A stretch of DNA of 35,673 nucleotides, from NCBI GenBank assembly GCA_021732415.1, contig JAKFVC010000039.1:1-35673 (forward strand). The letters are read 5' to 3'. The notes beneath the pieces were generated by a model. That model saw only the letters and a program-made list of their open reading frames with translations. It made no database searches and was not told where the DNA came from. Both the position numbers and the translations under genes were made by a program. The stretch is from Planctomycetaceae bacterium (lineage in GTDB: Bacteria > Planctomycetota > Planctomycetia > Planctomycetales > Planctomycetaceae). Of this stretch, positions 8,860-17,002 are shown piece by piece (positions within the stretch are counted from its first letter, which is position 1; every line of letters begins with the position of its first letter).

Positions 8860-9888
8860 TTAGTGGGTGACCGGCTTAGCTGATTGGTATTGGCGAGAAT
8901 AGTATTCGAGATAATCGCCGCTCTTGACACTTGCCATCCACGATTGGTTCTCACGATACCATTGGATCGTCTCCAGGAGACCTTGCTCAAACGTGACGCG
9001 CGGCCGCCACCCGAGCTCTCGCTCGGACTTCGAACAATCAACAGCATACCGGTTATCATGGCCCAGGCGGTCGACGACGTGGCGCATCAGTGATTCCGGC
9101 TTCGTCAGCAATTTGAGCAGGAGGTGAGTGATTTCGATGTTCGTTTTCTCAGTCCGACCGCCAAACAGGTACACTTCGCCCGGTGTGCCGTGACGCAGTG
9201 CCGCATCGATTCCCCGGCAATGGTCGCTGACGTGAATCCAATCGCGCACGTTGAGGCCGGTACCGTAAATCGGCACAGCAATGTCGGCGAGCAGGTTGGA
9301 GATGAACAACGGCAACAGCTTCTCCGGGAATTGGTACGGGCCATAGTTGTTGGAGCAGCGGGTGATGATTGCCGGAAATCCAAATGAGTGATGATACGAC
9401 CGCACCAGCATGTCGGCCGCAGCCTTGGAAGCTGAATACGGACTGTTCGGGGCGAGGGGTGTCTCTTCGACGAAGTAGCCAGTGGCCCCCAGGCTGCCAT
9501 AAACTTCGTCCGTGGAGACTTGCAGGAACCGACTGACATCGGCAGTGCGGGCAGCGTCCAGCAGGACCTGGGTCCCGACAACATTTGTTTTGACGAAGGG
9601 GGCGGAGTCGAGCAGACTGCGGTCTACGTGACTTTCCGCGGCGAAATTGACGACAGCCTCAATCGCGTAACGATTCATCAACGTCTCAACGCACTCACGG
9701 TCCGCGATGTCTCCGCGATGAAAGACATAACGCGGGTGGTCGGCGACATTAACGAGATTCTCGAGATTGCCAGCATAAGTCAACTTGTCGAGATTAATGA
9801 TTGTCGAACCGTCGTCGAGTGCCAATTGTTGTCGGATGAATTCGGAACCAATGAACCCACAACCGCCCGTAACAAGAATGTTTTGCAT
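8860..9888 (-). CDS. rfbB: dTDP-glucose 4,6-dehydratase
   Basis: This is a 342-residue extended short-chain dehydrogenase. MQNILVTGGCGFIGSEFI is the NAD-binding GxxGxxG loop, VSTDEVYG carries the catalytic Thr-Asp-Glu, and YSASKAA gives the YxxxK pair. The C-terminus has the dTDP-sugar binding and RmlB-like ERELGWRPRVTFEQGL segment. It converts dTDP-glucose to dTDP-4-keto-6-deoxyglucose. An upstream in-frame ATG (9936) would add 16 residues; I chose 9888 because the Rossmann strand begins there and GGAAAG lies about 15 bases upstream. Its upstream region is shared with the divergent NtrC-type gene and contains two palindromic motif copies. Confidence 0.95.
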   Translation of the reverse strand: MQNILVTGGCGFIGSEFIRQQLALDDGSTIINLDKLTYAGNLENLVNVADHPRYVFHRGDIADRECVETLMNRYAIEAVVNFAAESHVDRSLLDSAPFVKTNVVGTQVLLDAARTADVSRFLQVSTDEVYGSLGATGYFVEETPLAPNSPYSASKAAADMLVRSYHHSFGFPAIITRCSNNYGPYQFPEKLLPLFISNLLADIAVPIYGTGLNVRDWIHVSDHCRGIDAALRHGTPGEVYLFGGRTEKTNIEITHLLLKLLTKPESLMRHVVDRLGHDNRYAVDCSKSERELGWRPRVTFEQGLLETIQWYRENQSWMASVKSGDYLEYYSRQYQSAKPVTH

Positions 9889-10331
9889 CGCGAATTTCGT
9901 CTTTCCAGTCAATTGCGAGTGAATAAGATGGAACATATAGAGTGAGCTGTCTTGCCTTGCCGAGTGGCATCACGACTTACTGCGGCACTTGTTAAACTGA
10001 CCTCTGGCAAGCGAACCCAGGGAGATCGCAGCTTGGATTTGTTTCACGAAGTCTCAATTTGAATCTCAATTTGAGTTGCGTCTGCGTCAGTTTGGCACGC
10101 GAGCAACCTGAAGTATCACAAAGTGCGGGTTTCAGAGTTGATAGGGTTCCAAAGAGCCCGTAGTTTGCCGTTCGAACCGCACTCGTCATCCTGTCGATGC
10201 CGTTAAAGCAATTCGCAGGCCATTGTTCGCAGATTCGTCGGAAATTTGACGGTTCTCCTCGGTGATGCAATCCGGGAATCGCCGCCTGAATGTCGACGAC
10301 TTCAGGGTGGAAAAAAAGGTGGTGGGGTGTC
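9889..10331. promoter_or_regulatory. Divergent intergenic region rfbB / NtrC-type gene
   Basis: These 443 bases separate divergently transcribed rfbB and the sigma-54 activator gene. The main structure is the tandem motif pair at 10052-10076, annotated separately. A good -24 half (TTGGCACG, 10092-10099) is present but has no matching -12 element at the right spacing. No small gene with a credible start was seen. Confidence 0.5.
10052..10076. promoter_or_regulatory. Tandem copies of TCTCAA-N-TTGAGA motif, putative activator sites
   Basis: TCTCAATTTGAAT at 10052-10064 is followed directly by TCTCAATTTGAGT at 10064-10076, with 12-base spacing (about one helical turn). Both match the palindrome found at 12641-12655 between the divergent sigma-54 promoters. 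Such tandem sites are a usual enhancer arrangement for NtrC-class activators. They could control rfbBC or autoregulate the activator. Binding is inferred, not shown. Confidence 0.5.
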
Positions 10332-11792
10332 ATGGGCCAAAGTGGACGAATGGTACTAGTGATCGATGACGATCCCGACTTCCAAGCCCTGGTGGCGTGG
10401 ATGATCGAAGAGAGGGGATATGCTGCACGTGCTGCTGCGGGGCCGGCGGACATCAAGTCGGTGCTGGGATCTGATATTCCACAGGCGATCCTGCTCGACT
10501 GGCAACTGGGAAATGTCGACGGAACCACTTTGATCGATCAATTGCGCCGGCAATTTCCCAATTCGCCAATTGTGTTCGTCACCGGATTCAGTTCACAGGA
10601 AGTCGCCGCGGCAGCCATCAAGCTGGGTGCCTTTGATTTCCTCACAAAGCCGCTGGATGTCGCCAAATTCGCGGTGACAATCAACAAGGCAATCGAGCAA
10701 TACGACTTGCTCGCCCGGCTTCGCAATCTGGAATTGGGAAGTGATGAATCCGGGTTCGAGGGACTGATCGGCACCTCACCGCAGATGCGGACGGTGTATT
10801 CGATTATCCGCAGTGTCGCGCCGACCGACGTCAACGTCATGATCTGCGGCGAATCAGGAACCGGCAAGGAACTGGTGGCCGCGGCCATTCATAGCTGCAG
10901 CGATCGCTCAACGGGGCCGTTTGTGGCCCAGAACATGGCGTCGATCCCATCAGAATTGTCCGAAGCCACCTTGTTCGGACATGAGAAAGGGGCATTCACC
11001 GGTGCCGATCGTGCTCGAGCCGGGGCGATTGGTGAAGCCAGCGGTGGGACGCTGTTCCTGGATGAGATTACGGAAATGCCGATGGGATTGCAGGCCAAGC
11101 TGCTTCGCTTTCTGCAGGAGCGGACGTATCGGCCGGTTGGCGGTCTGAAGGATTTGAAGGCCGATGCGCGAATCATCAGTGCCACGAACCGTGATCCGGC
11201 AGCGGCAGTCCGCGACAAAAATCTCCGAGAAGATTTGTACTATCGTTTGAACGTAGTGCCGATCCTGCTGCCCCCGTTGCGCGAGCGGGAGGGCGACATC
11301 GGACTGCTGGCCAATCATGTTCTCCGGCGATTTGCCAAACAATATGGAAAGAAATTCCAGGGAGTGGACCCGTCGGCGATGAGAATGCTGGAAGCCTGTG
11401 ACTGGCCCGGCAATGTCCGGCAACTGATCCATTTGATACAGCGAGTGGTCATTCTGAATGACGGGGAAATGTTGTCGTCACACATGCTGCCCCAGGAGAT
11501 GTTTCGCGAAACGCAGCGTGGGATGCCACCTGCCGTGGAGTTCGTCAAGTCGCCAGACACATCACAAATTGCTGTGGCAGCCAGGTCAGAACCCTTGCAG
11601 ACGACCGCCGCTGCCGGCATCGCTTTTGCCACGAAGGATGACATTGTCACACTGGAAGAGATCGAACGCATGGCGATCTCCCGCGCGATCACGCTGTGCG
11701 ATGGTGCGGCCTACGAGGCGGCACGACTGTTGGGGATCTCGTCAGCGACCATCTACCGCAAGATCAAGTTGTATGGGTTGAGTCTGGATTGA
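10332..11792 (+). CDS. NtrC-family sigma-54-dependent response regulator
   Basis: This 486-residue regulator has three parts. The N-terminal receiver (about 5-120) has VLVIDDDPDF, phosphoacceptor Asp56 in LLDWQLG, and a Lys in FLTKPLD. The central AAA+ domain (about 140-370) has Walker A GESGTGKE, the sigma-54 contact loop GAFTGA at 220-225, Walker B GGTLFLDE, and the R-finger region FREDLYYRLNV-like. A C-terminal Fis-type helix-turn-helix follows (EAARLLGISSATIYRKIK). It should bind DNA upstream and remodel sigma-54 polymerase, so it is the likely activator of the -24/-12 promoters in this locus. ATG 10332 was chosen over upstream 10290 because GGTGGGG lies near it. Its 3' end overlaps the convergent sugar transferase gene by 51 bases. 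Confidence 0.93.
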   Translation: MGQSGRMVLVIDDDPDFQALVAWMIEERGYAARAAAGPADIKSVLGSDIPQAILLDWQLGNVDGTTLIDQLRRQFPNSPIVFVTGFSSQEVAAAAIKLGAFDFLTKPLDVAKFAVTINKAIEQYDLLARLRNLELGSDESGFEGLIGTSPQMRTVYSIIRSVAPTDVNVMICGESGTGKELVAAAIHSCSDRSTGPFVAQNMASIPSELSEATLFGHEKGAFTGADRARAGAIGEASGGTLFLDEITEMPMGLQAKLLRFLQERTYRPVGGLKDLKADARIISATNRDPAAAVRDKNLREDLYYRLNVVPILLPPLREREGDIGLLANHVLRRFAKQYGKKFQGVDPSAMRMLEACDWPGNVRQLIHLIQRVVILNDGEMLSSHMLPQEMFRETQRGMPPAVEFVKSPDTSQIAVAARSEPLQTTAAAGIAFATKDDIVTLEEIERMAISRAITLCDGAAYEAARLLGISSATIYRKIKLYGLSLD

Positions 11793-12455
11793 CGATCGAT
11801 GTGTCAGGCCGATCCGAGGACCTCGGCGACGATTGTAATATGGAATGGACCGCACGACTTTACGCAGGATGTAGAGAATTGTCAGGCCGATGATCACGCA
11901 GTCGTAGGCCACCGAACGGTAGCGGAAGTAGTGGCGTTCGGCTTCAAAGCGCAGCCTCCAATCTTCCACGACGCGGTCCTGCCCCAGGTTTTCTTCGATG
12001 CAGACCTGCCCCAGGTTCGTCAATCCGGGTTGGACCTGCAGACGTTCTTCAAAGCCGGGTATCTCACGGCACAATTCTTCATGCAGCGGCAGGGCGATCG
12101 GACGCGGTCCTACAAAGGCCATCTCACCCCGTACCACGTTCCACAATTGTGGCAGTTCGTCCAACTTCAGATTTCTCAGGACTTTGCCGATGGCAGTTAC
12201 CTGGGGATCGGAATTCAGTACACATCGGGCCTTGGAACTGTCACGGTCAGATCCCGGCCGCATGGTGCGAATCTTGAACGCTCGGAAGACCTTGCCCCGC
12301 AATCCGGGTCGATTCTGTGAATAGAGAAACGGACCGCGGGATGTGAAACGAACGAGGACCCATAAGATCAGAAACAACGGCGAAAAGGCGACTAGTGAGA
12401 TCGCCGCGATGACGCGTTGAAACTGCATCCAAGCCCATAATGGGTTGTTTGCCAT
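11742..12455 (-). CDS. Phosphoglycosyl transferase (bacterial sugar transferase)
   Basis: This is a 237-residue monotopic phosphoglycosyl transferase of the WbaP/ExoY catalytic-core type. It should move a sugar-1-phosphate from a nucleotide sugar to undecaprenyl phosphate, starting the repeat unit at the cytoplasmic membrane face. It has one N-terminal hydrophobic segment (about 12-34), FKIRTMRPGSD, LDELPQLWNVVRGEM and VGPRPIALP. The four-helix extension of full-length WbaP is absent. ATG 12455 was chosen because GGAG lies 12 bases upstream and the motif pattern starts there. A consensus -24/-12 promoter lies 88 bases upstream on the same strand. The 3' end overlaps the convergent NtrC-type gene. 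Confidence 0.92.
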   Translation of the reverse strand: MANNPLWAWMQFQRVIAAISLVAFSPLFLILWVLVRFTSRGPFLYSQNRPGLRGKVFRAFKIRTMRPGSDRDSSKARCVLNSDPQVTAIGKVLRNLKLDELPQLWNVVRGEMAFVGPRPIALPLHEELCREIPGFEERLQVQPGLTNLGQVCIEENLGQDRVVEDWRLRFEAERHYFRYRSVAYDCVIIGLTILYILRKVVRSIPYYNRRRGPRIGLTHRSSIQTQPIQLDLAVDGR

Positions 12456-12542
12456 CAGGTCATTCTCCAGAGTTGTAATTGGAACCGAGTTGGCACTGGA
12501 TTGTCGCCCCTGCGAGTCGACTGCCAGCACTGGTCGACATAG

Positions 12543-12558
12543 AGCAAGGGTCGTGCCA
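12543..12558 (-). promoter_or_regulatory. Sigma-54 (-24/-12) promoter for sugar transferase
   Basis: The reverse strand reads GTGGCACGACCCTTGCT, matching the consensus TGGCAC-N5-TTGC exactly with GG and GC 12 bases apart. The predicted start point is near 12532, giving a leader of about 77 bases before ATG 12455. It is one of a divergent pair around the palindrome at 12641. Confidence 0.8.
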
Positions 12559-12640
12559 CGAGTTGAACTTGCCCAGTCGTGGCAAATTGCGAATGCCTCA
12601 CGTCGTTTCCATCGAGCGTCTCAGGTTGATTCAGCGGTCC

Positions 12641-12655
12641 TTCTCAAATTGAGAA
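12641..12655. promoter_or_regulatory. Perfect palindrome TTCTCAAATTGAGAA, putative enhancer site
   Basis: This 15-base palindrome has two 7-base arms around a central A. It lies about 116 bases upstream of the predicted sugar transferase start point and about 104 bases upstream of the pyruvyl transferase start point, classical positions for an NtrC-class enhancer. Related copies occur at 10052-10076 and 18359-18371. The adjacent Fis-type activator is the obvious candidate ligand. Confidence 0.65.
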
Positions 12656-12725
12656 AAGTCGAGGGCAAACCGAGACATCGAACGCTCTTTCCAGGTTGTG
12701 TCGGCAATTCGTCGCCCAATTTAAA

Positions 12726-12741
12726 TGGCACGCGGCTTGCA
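12726..12741 (+). promoter_or_regulatory. Sigma-54 (-24/-12) promoter for EPS operon
   Basis: TGGCACGCGGCTTGCA matches TGGCAC-N5-TTGC exactly. The predicted start point is near 12752, only about six bases before ATG 12758 of the pyruvyl transferase gene, so the transcript would be nearly leaderless. It faces away from the matching promoter at 12543-12558. Confidence 0.75.
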
Positions 12742-12757
12742 TCAGGTACGGTCCATC

Positions 12758-14068
12758 ATGAACACAGCTTCCAAACTCAGAAACGTCTGCCTGTTCGGTG
12801 CCAGCCCCGATACGGGCAATCGCGGGGTCACGGCACTTTGTCATTCAGCTCTCTGGCACCTGAATTCACGGGATGTCGAACGAGTCACCGTGTTTGATCA
12901 CGGTGTCGGACTCCGACACGATACCGTGGACTTCGGGGAACGACGGGTTCCAATTCAACGTTGCGGAGCCGTTCATTCGCGACGCTACCACCGTCCCGAA
13001 TGCCTGTGGAATATCCGAGTCGCCACGTGGGCCCGTGGTGGATTCAATCCGGCAGCGCAAGCCATACGGCAGGCAGATGCCGTCCTGGATGTCAGCGCCG
13101 GCGACAGTTTTACGGACCTGTACGGGCCGCGTCGCTTTCAAACGATTGTGCTGCCAAAACTGATTGCACTGGATGCCGGGCGCCCCCTGGTGCTCCTGCC
13201 ACAGACTTATGGACCATTTCAATCAGAACAGGCCAGCGAAACCGCCTCGCGAATTGTCCGTCGGGCCACCATGGCCTGGGCTCGCGACACGGATGGATTC
13301 ACGGCATTGCAAAAACTGTTGGGGAGTCACTTCGATCCGCTTCGTCACCGGTGCGGGGTCGATATGGCCTTCGCGTTGCCGGCAATCATGCCCGCCAAAC
13401 TTCCAGCACAACTCGTGAACTGGTTTTCGCCGGTCGAGCGTACTCAGCGAGAGGTCATCGGATTCAACATCAGTGGCTTAATCTACAATCAACCACAATC
13501 CGCCGTCCAGCAGTTCGGCTTGCAGGCCAACTATTGCGAACTCGTCCTGACCTTCCTCAACTGGCTGCTGCAAACCACCAATGTGCGAATTGTGCTGGTC
13601 CCGCACGTCATGGCACCTAAGGGAAATCCCGAATCCGACTATGACGCGTGTTGTCAGGTTCTGTCGCAACTGCCCCCGGAATACAGGGAACGCGTTGCCA
13701 TCTGTTCTCCGGACGATTCTCCCTCAGAGTTGAAGTGGGTGATTGCCCAAACGAAATGGTTCGCCGGCACCCGCATGCACAGCACAATCGCCGCCCTCAG
13801 TTCGGGCGTGCCCACCGCTTCCGCTTCTTACAGCTTGAAAACGCGCGGGGTCTATGAATCGTGCGGGCACGCTCACCAGGTATTTGAATTGAGGCATCTC
13901 CAAACCGATGAGATGCTGCACGCCTTGCAGGCATCGTTCCTGCGGCGCAACGCGGATCGGCAGTTGCTGTCAAACCGAATCCCGGACGTGGTGCAACGCG
14001 CGCGCCAGCAGTTGGATGACATTGTAGACTTCGTCGCGCCAGCCTCCGCCTGTCGCAAGGGAGCCTGA
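12758..14068 (+). CDS. Polysaccharide pyruvyl transferase family protein
   Basis: This 436-residue protein resembles the CsaB/WcaK/PssK family, which transfers pyruvate from phosphoenolpyruvate to sugars as a ketal. It has a glycosyltransferase-B-like start (NVCLFGASPDTGNRGVTAL), DAVLDVSAGDSFTDLYG, LLPQTYGPF, then WFAGTRMHSTIAALSSGVP, the typical C-terminal block with a conserved Arg-x-His. Length fits the family. ATG 12758 was chosen because the first beta strand follows directly; a GTG/ATG-less extension to 12725 would run into the -12 element. The next gene begins one base after its stop. Confidence 0.85.
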   Translation: MNTASKLRNVCLFGASPDTGNRGVTALCHSALWHLNSRDVERVTVFDHGVGLRHDTVDFGERRVPIQRCGAVHSRRYHRPECLWNIRVATWARGGFNPAAQAIRQADAVLDVSAGDSFTDLYGPRRFQTIVLPKLIALDAGRPLVLLPQTYGPFQSEQASETASRIVRRATMAWARDTDGFTALQKLLGSHFDPLRHRCGVDMAFALPAIMPAKLPAQLVNWFSPVERTQREVIGFNISGLIYNQPQSAVQQFGLQANYCELVLTFLNWLLQTTNVRIVLVPHVMAPKGNPESDYDACCQVLSQLPPEYRERVAICSPDDSPSELKWVIAQTKWFAGTRMHSTIAALSSGVPTASASYSLKTRGVYESCGHAHQVFELRHLQTDEMLHALQASFLRRNADRQLLSNRIPDVVQRARQQLDDIVDFVAPASACRKGA

Positions 14069-14069
14069 T

Positions 14070-15521
14070 ATGGCTGTCTGGAAGGCCCGTTCAGCCATTC
14101 CTGTTGCGGCTTCGCAAATTGGTTGTGAGGGGCTCGGACTACTGCGCAACATCATTCTGGCACGACTCCTGGGTCCGAGCGAGATGGGAGTCTTCGCGAC
14201 CCTGGCGATCACGCTGAGCCTGCTCGACATGCTGAGCGATCTGGGGCCGGACCGGTTGCTGATTCAAGCCGAGGACGGCGACCGGAAAGAGTTTCAGGCA
14301 ACGGCCCAGACGATGCTGGTGATTCGTGGAATGGTTTGCAGCGTGCTACTGGTAGGAGCGGCCATGCCCATTGCGGGCCTGTTGGGAAATCCCAGCCTGG
14401 CCTGGATGATCGCAGCGCTCGGGGCCGTGGCGGGCCTTCGCGGATTGCTGCATCTGGACTTCAAACGCGTCCAGCGGGACCATGATTTCCGGAGTTCCAT
14501 GATTGTCGAGCTGATATCCGCCGGGGTGACCACCGCAGCCGTAGCCGTATTCGCGAAGCACATTCACAGTGCTTCGGCATTCGTCTGGATCAGTTTGCTG
14601 CAAGTGGTTGTGCTCGTGATCGCCTCGCATGGGATCGCCACTCGTCGCTACTGGCTGGGATATCGACCCGAAATCGCCGGCCGATTATTTCGATTTGGCT
14701 GGCCGTTGGCCTGCAACAGCCTGATCATGTTTGGTGCCCTGCAGGGGGACCGCCTCGTCGTGCTGGCATCAGCGGCGGCGGCAGATTTGGGGCGGTACGC
14801 CGTAGCCTTTCAACTGACCATGGTGCCGACCCTGTTGATCTCTCGATTAACCTCGACTCTCTTCTTGCCTGTGCTGGCCCGCAGTCAGACTGCTCCCGAA
14901 AAGTTTGCGGCACGACTGGATCAAATTGCGGCGCTTCTCGGACTGATCGCACTCAGTTTCACTTTGTGCGTGATGTGGACTGGAAATCTGGCGATCGGAA
15001 TCCTCTATGGCTCGGCGTTTCAGGTGACGCCGGCATTGATGACCTGGCTGGCGATCATGCAGGGTTTGAGGATTCTGCGTGCCGTCCCCAGTCTGGCGGC
15101 ACTGGCCCGAGCGGACAGTCTGAATCCGCTGGCCTCGAATGTTTTGCGTCTGACAGGAATCATCGCGGCCGCGACGGTGGGCTTGTCGGGCTGGGGTCTG
15201 GAAGCCATCGCGGCCGCCGGTTGTGGCGGAGAAGTTGTCGCCTTGATCGGTTCGGCACTGTTGTTGCATCGTCGTCAGGGAACACAGCCGGCAGCGATCT
15301 GGAAAGCTTCGAGCTTGTTCTTTGCCGCGGTCATCCTCGGTTGGTTGGCATTCACGGCAGGCAGTTCAATGGCGGCTCGAATTGGATTTGCGGGGCTGAC
15401 CGGCGGCATTGTGCTCATGGCGATCCTGAATTTCTGGCGAACGACGGGCTCTCAGAACGCATCGACGATTTCCACGGCGGTCGTCGAAACGCGGGCGATG
15501 CTAGCTGATGGAGGAATCTAA
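14070..15521 (+). CDS. Wzx-type polysaccharide flippase
   Basis: This 483-residue polytopic membrane protein has about 12 hydrophobic segments and belongs to the PST/MVF-like flippase group. The N-terminus shows the usual amphipathic QIGCEGLGLLRNIILARLLG segment followed by GVFATLAITLSLLDMLSDLG. It should flip undecaprenyl-linked repeat units across the inner membrane. AAGGGAG sits 7 bases before the ATG, which lies one base after the previous stop, so the two genes are coupled. Confidence 0.88.
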   Translation: MAVWKARSAIPVAASQIGCEGLGLLRNIILARLLGPSEMGVFATLAITLSLLDMLSDLGPDRLLIQAEDGDRKEFQATAQTMLVIRGMVCSVLLVGAAMPIAGLLGNPSLAWMIAALGAVAGLRGLLHLDFKRVQRDHDFRSSMIVELISAGVTTAAVAVFAKHIHSASAFVWISLLQVVVLVIASHGIATRRYWLGYRPEIAGRLFRFGWPLACNSLIMFGALQGDRLVVLASAAAADLGRYAVAFQLTMVPTLLISRLTSTLFLPVLARSQTAPEKFAARLDQIAALLGLIALSFTLCVMWTGNLAIGILYGSAFQVTPALMTWLAIMQGLRILRAVPSLAALARADSLNPLASNVLRLTGIIAAATVGLSGWGLEAIAAAGCGGEVVALIGSALLLHRRQGTQPAAIWKASSLFFAAVILGWLAFTAGSSMAARIGFAGLTGGIVLMAILNFWRTTGSQNASTISTAVVETRAMLADGGI

Positions 15522-15525
15522 CGTG

Positions 15526-16935
15526 ATGAGCAACCGGCCTGCGAGTATCGAAGATGTTGTTTCGGGCCATATGTGTACTGGCTGTGGCGCATGTGCCTAT
15601 ATCAATTCCACTCAACTGCAGATGATTGACACGACAGGCCACGCACGCCGGCCTCAACTGCGATCGGCGGGTCAAGATCTATTTGAACTGCCCGTGCTGA
15701 CCGATTCATCGGAAATGGTGTGTGGAGCGACGAACGCGGCCTCAGTGTGTCCAGGCATCAACTGGCCGGCCGCGCCACCAAAACCGCTGTCTGGCCATCC
15801 GGAGTTGCATGCAGAATGGGGGCCAGTACTGGAGGTCTGGGAAGGATTCGCAGTCGATCCGGAGATCCGCTTTCGCGGTTCCAGTGGCGGTGTGGTGACC
15901 GGCTTGGCCCTCTATTGTATCGAGCAAGGAGGCATGGAAGGTGCGCTGCATGTCCGTGCTCGGACAGACGCACCCTTGTTGAATGAAACGGTGCTGAGCC
16001 GCAATCGCGAGTCGCTGATCCAGGGAGCGGGTTCCAGATACTCACCGGCCAGTCCTTGCGAAGAATTGGGACAAATTGAAAATGCCTCTAATCCCTGCGT
16101 GTTCATCGGAAAACCGTGCGATGTCGCTGCGGCCGTGAAGGCACGAGAAATCCGGCCTCAACTGGATCGCAACCTCGGACTGACCATCGCGATCTTCTGC
16201 GCCGGTACGCCCTCCATTCAAGGCACCATCGAACTGGCCAAGAGCCTGGGAGCCAACGACCCGTCGCAAATTGAAAGTGTGCGGTATCGAGGTCAGGGTT
16301 GGCCCGGAGAGATCACCGCCACCTGGCGCAACGAGCAGTCGGGTGAATCCATCACCAATTCAATCTCCTACGAAGAGGGTTGGGGCCGGATCCTGCAGAA
16401 ACATCGGTCCTGGCGCTGTCACGTCTGTGCCGATCATACGGGTGAAGTGGCCGACGTGTCGGTGGGTGATCCGTGGTATCGACCGATCGGTCAGGGTGAT
16501 CCTGGCCGCTCACTGGTCTTGGTGCGGACAGAACGGGGTCGGAAACTGGTTCGTGAAGCAGTAGAACGAGGATACCTGCAACTAGAACGTCGCGAAGGGT
16601 GGGTCCTGGAGGCTTCGCAACCGCACTTGCTACGGGCACGTGGATCAACTTGGGGACGGGCGGTAGTCTCGCGTCTGATGGGTGTCGCCGCGCCACGGCA
16701 TCACGGCATGTCGTTGTTTTCATCGTGGTGGAATCGCCTCGGACTGAAAGCTCGGTTGCAATCGTTGACCGGTACCTTTTCGCGTGTTTTTAACAAACGC
16801 CTGCTCAGTAAGGAGCAAGCCATTCCGCTACGAATTCTTCCAATTCCAGGCGCAGAGAAGGCCGAAGTCCAGATTTACGCCGGTGATTCGACTTGTCCCG
16901 TGACCGAGTCAACTTCCACGTTGGCCTCGGTTTGA
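15526..16935 (+). CDS. FrhB-like (F420 hydrogenase beta subunit family) Fe-S protein
   Basis: This 469-residue protein begins with a ferredoxin-like cluster site, HMCTGCGACAY (C-x2-C-x2-C), with VCPG about 55 residues later. It continues with the FrhB/FdhB N- and C-terminal domains: FRGSSGGVVTGLALYCI, GAGSRYSPASP, VFIGKPCDVAA, FCAGTPS, and C-x2-C in WRCHVCADHTGEVADVSVGDPW. The family uses Fe-S and flavin in F420-linked or similar oxidoreductases; homologues are found in EPS clusters beside pyruvyl transferases, with unclear roles. GGAGGA at 15510-15515 precedes ATG 15526 (GTG 15523 also possible), just after the flippase stop. The last 60 residues look disordered. Confidence 0.85.
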   Translation: MSNRPASIEDVVSGHMCTGCGACAYINSTQLQMIDTTGHARRPQLRSAGQDLFELPVLTDSSEMVCGATNAASVCPGINWPAAPPKPLSGHPELHAEWGPVLEVWEGFAVDPEIRFRGSSGGVVTGLALYCIEQGGMEGALHVRARTDAPLLNETVLSRNRESLIQGAGSRYSPASPCEELGQIENASNPCVFIGKPCDVAAAVKAREIRPQLDRNLGLTIAIFCAGTPSIQGTIELAKSLGANDPSQIESVRYRGQGWPGEITATWRNEQSGESITNSISYEEGWGRILQKHRSWRCHVCADHTGEVADVSVGDPWYRPIGQGDPGRSLVLVRTERGRKLVREAVERGYLQLERREGWVLEASQPHLLRARGSTWGRAVVSRLMGVAAPRHHGMSLFSSWWNRLGLKARLQSLTGTFSRVFNKRLLSKEQAIPLRILPIPGAEKAEVQIYAGDSTCPVTESTSTLASV

Positions 16936-16941
16936 GTGAGC

Positions 16942-16957
16942 CGATTCGAAAGAATCG
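16942..16957 (+). terminator. GAAA-tetraloop hairpin after FrhB-like gene
   Basis: CGATTC-GAAA-GAATCG is a perfect 6-bp stem with a GNRA loop seven bases after the stop. No T-run follows (AGTTTGG), so it may be an RNA stability or attenuating element instead of a terminator. Confidence 0.3.
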
Positions 16958-17002
16958 AGTTTGGTACGCCATGAGCTAACACAATGGGCGTGGTCAATTC
17001 CA

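Noticed and set aside
9520-9945. Forward 141-codon ORF across the 5' part of rfbB
   Set aside because: Antisense to a clearly identified dehydratase gene and without any family pattern.
10092-10107. TTGGCACG as a sigma-54 promoter for the NtrC-type gene
   Set aside because: The -24 half is perfect but the -12 position reads CAAC instead of TTGC. A second weak candidate near 10152-10167 (GAGCCCGTAGTTTGC) has a good -12 but a poor -24, so neither was annotated.
16960-16977. TTTGGTACGCCATGAGCT as a sigma-54 promoter for the Wzy-like gene
   Set aside because: GG and GC spacing is right, but three conserved positions differ and no clear palindrome lies upstream.
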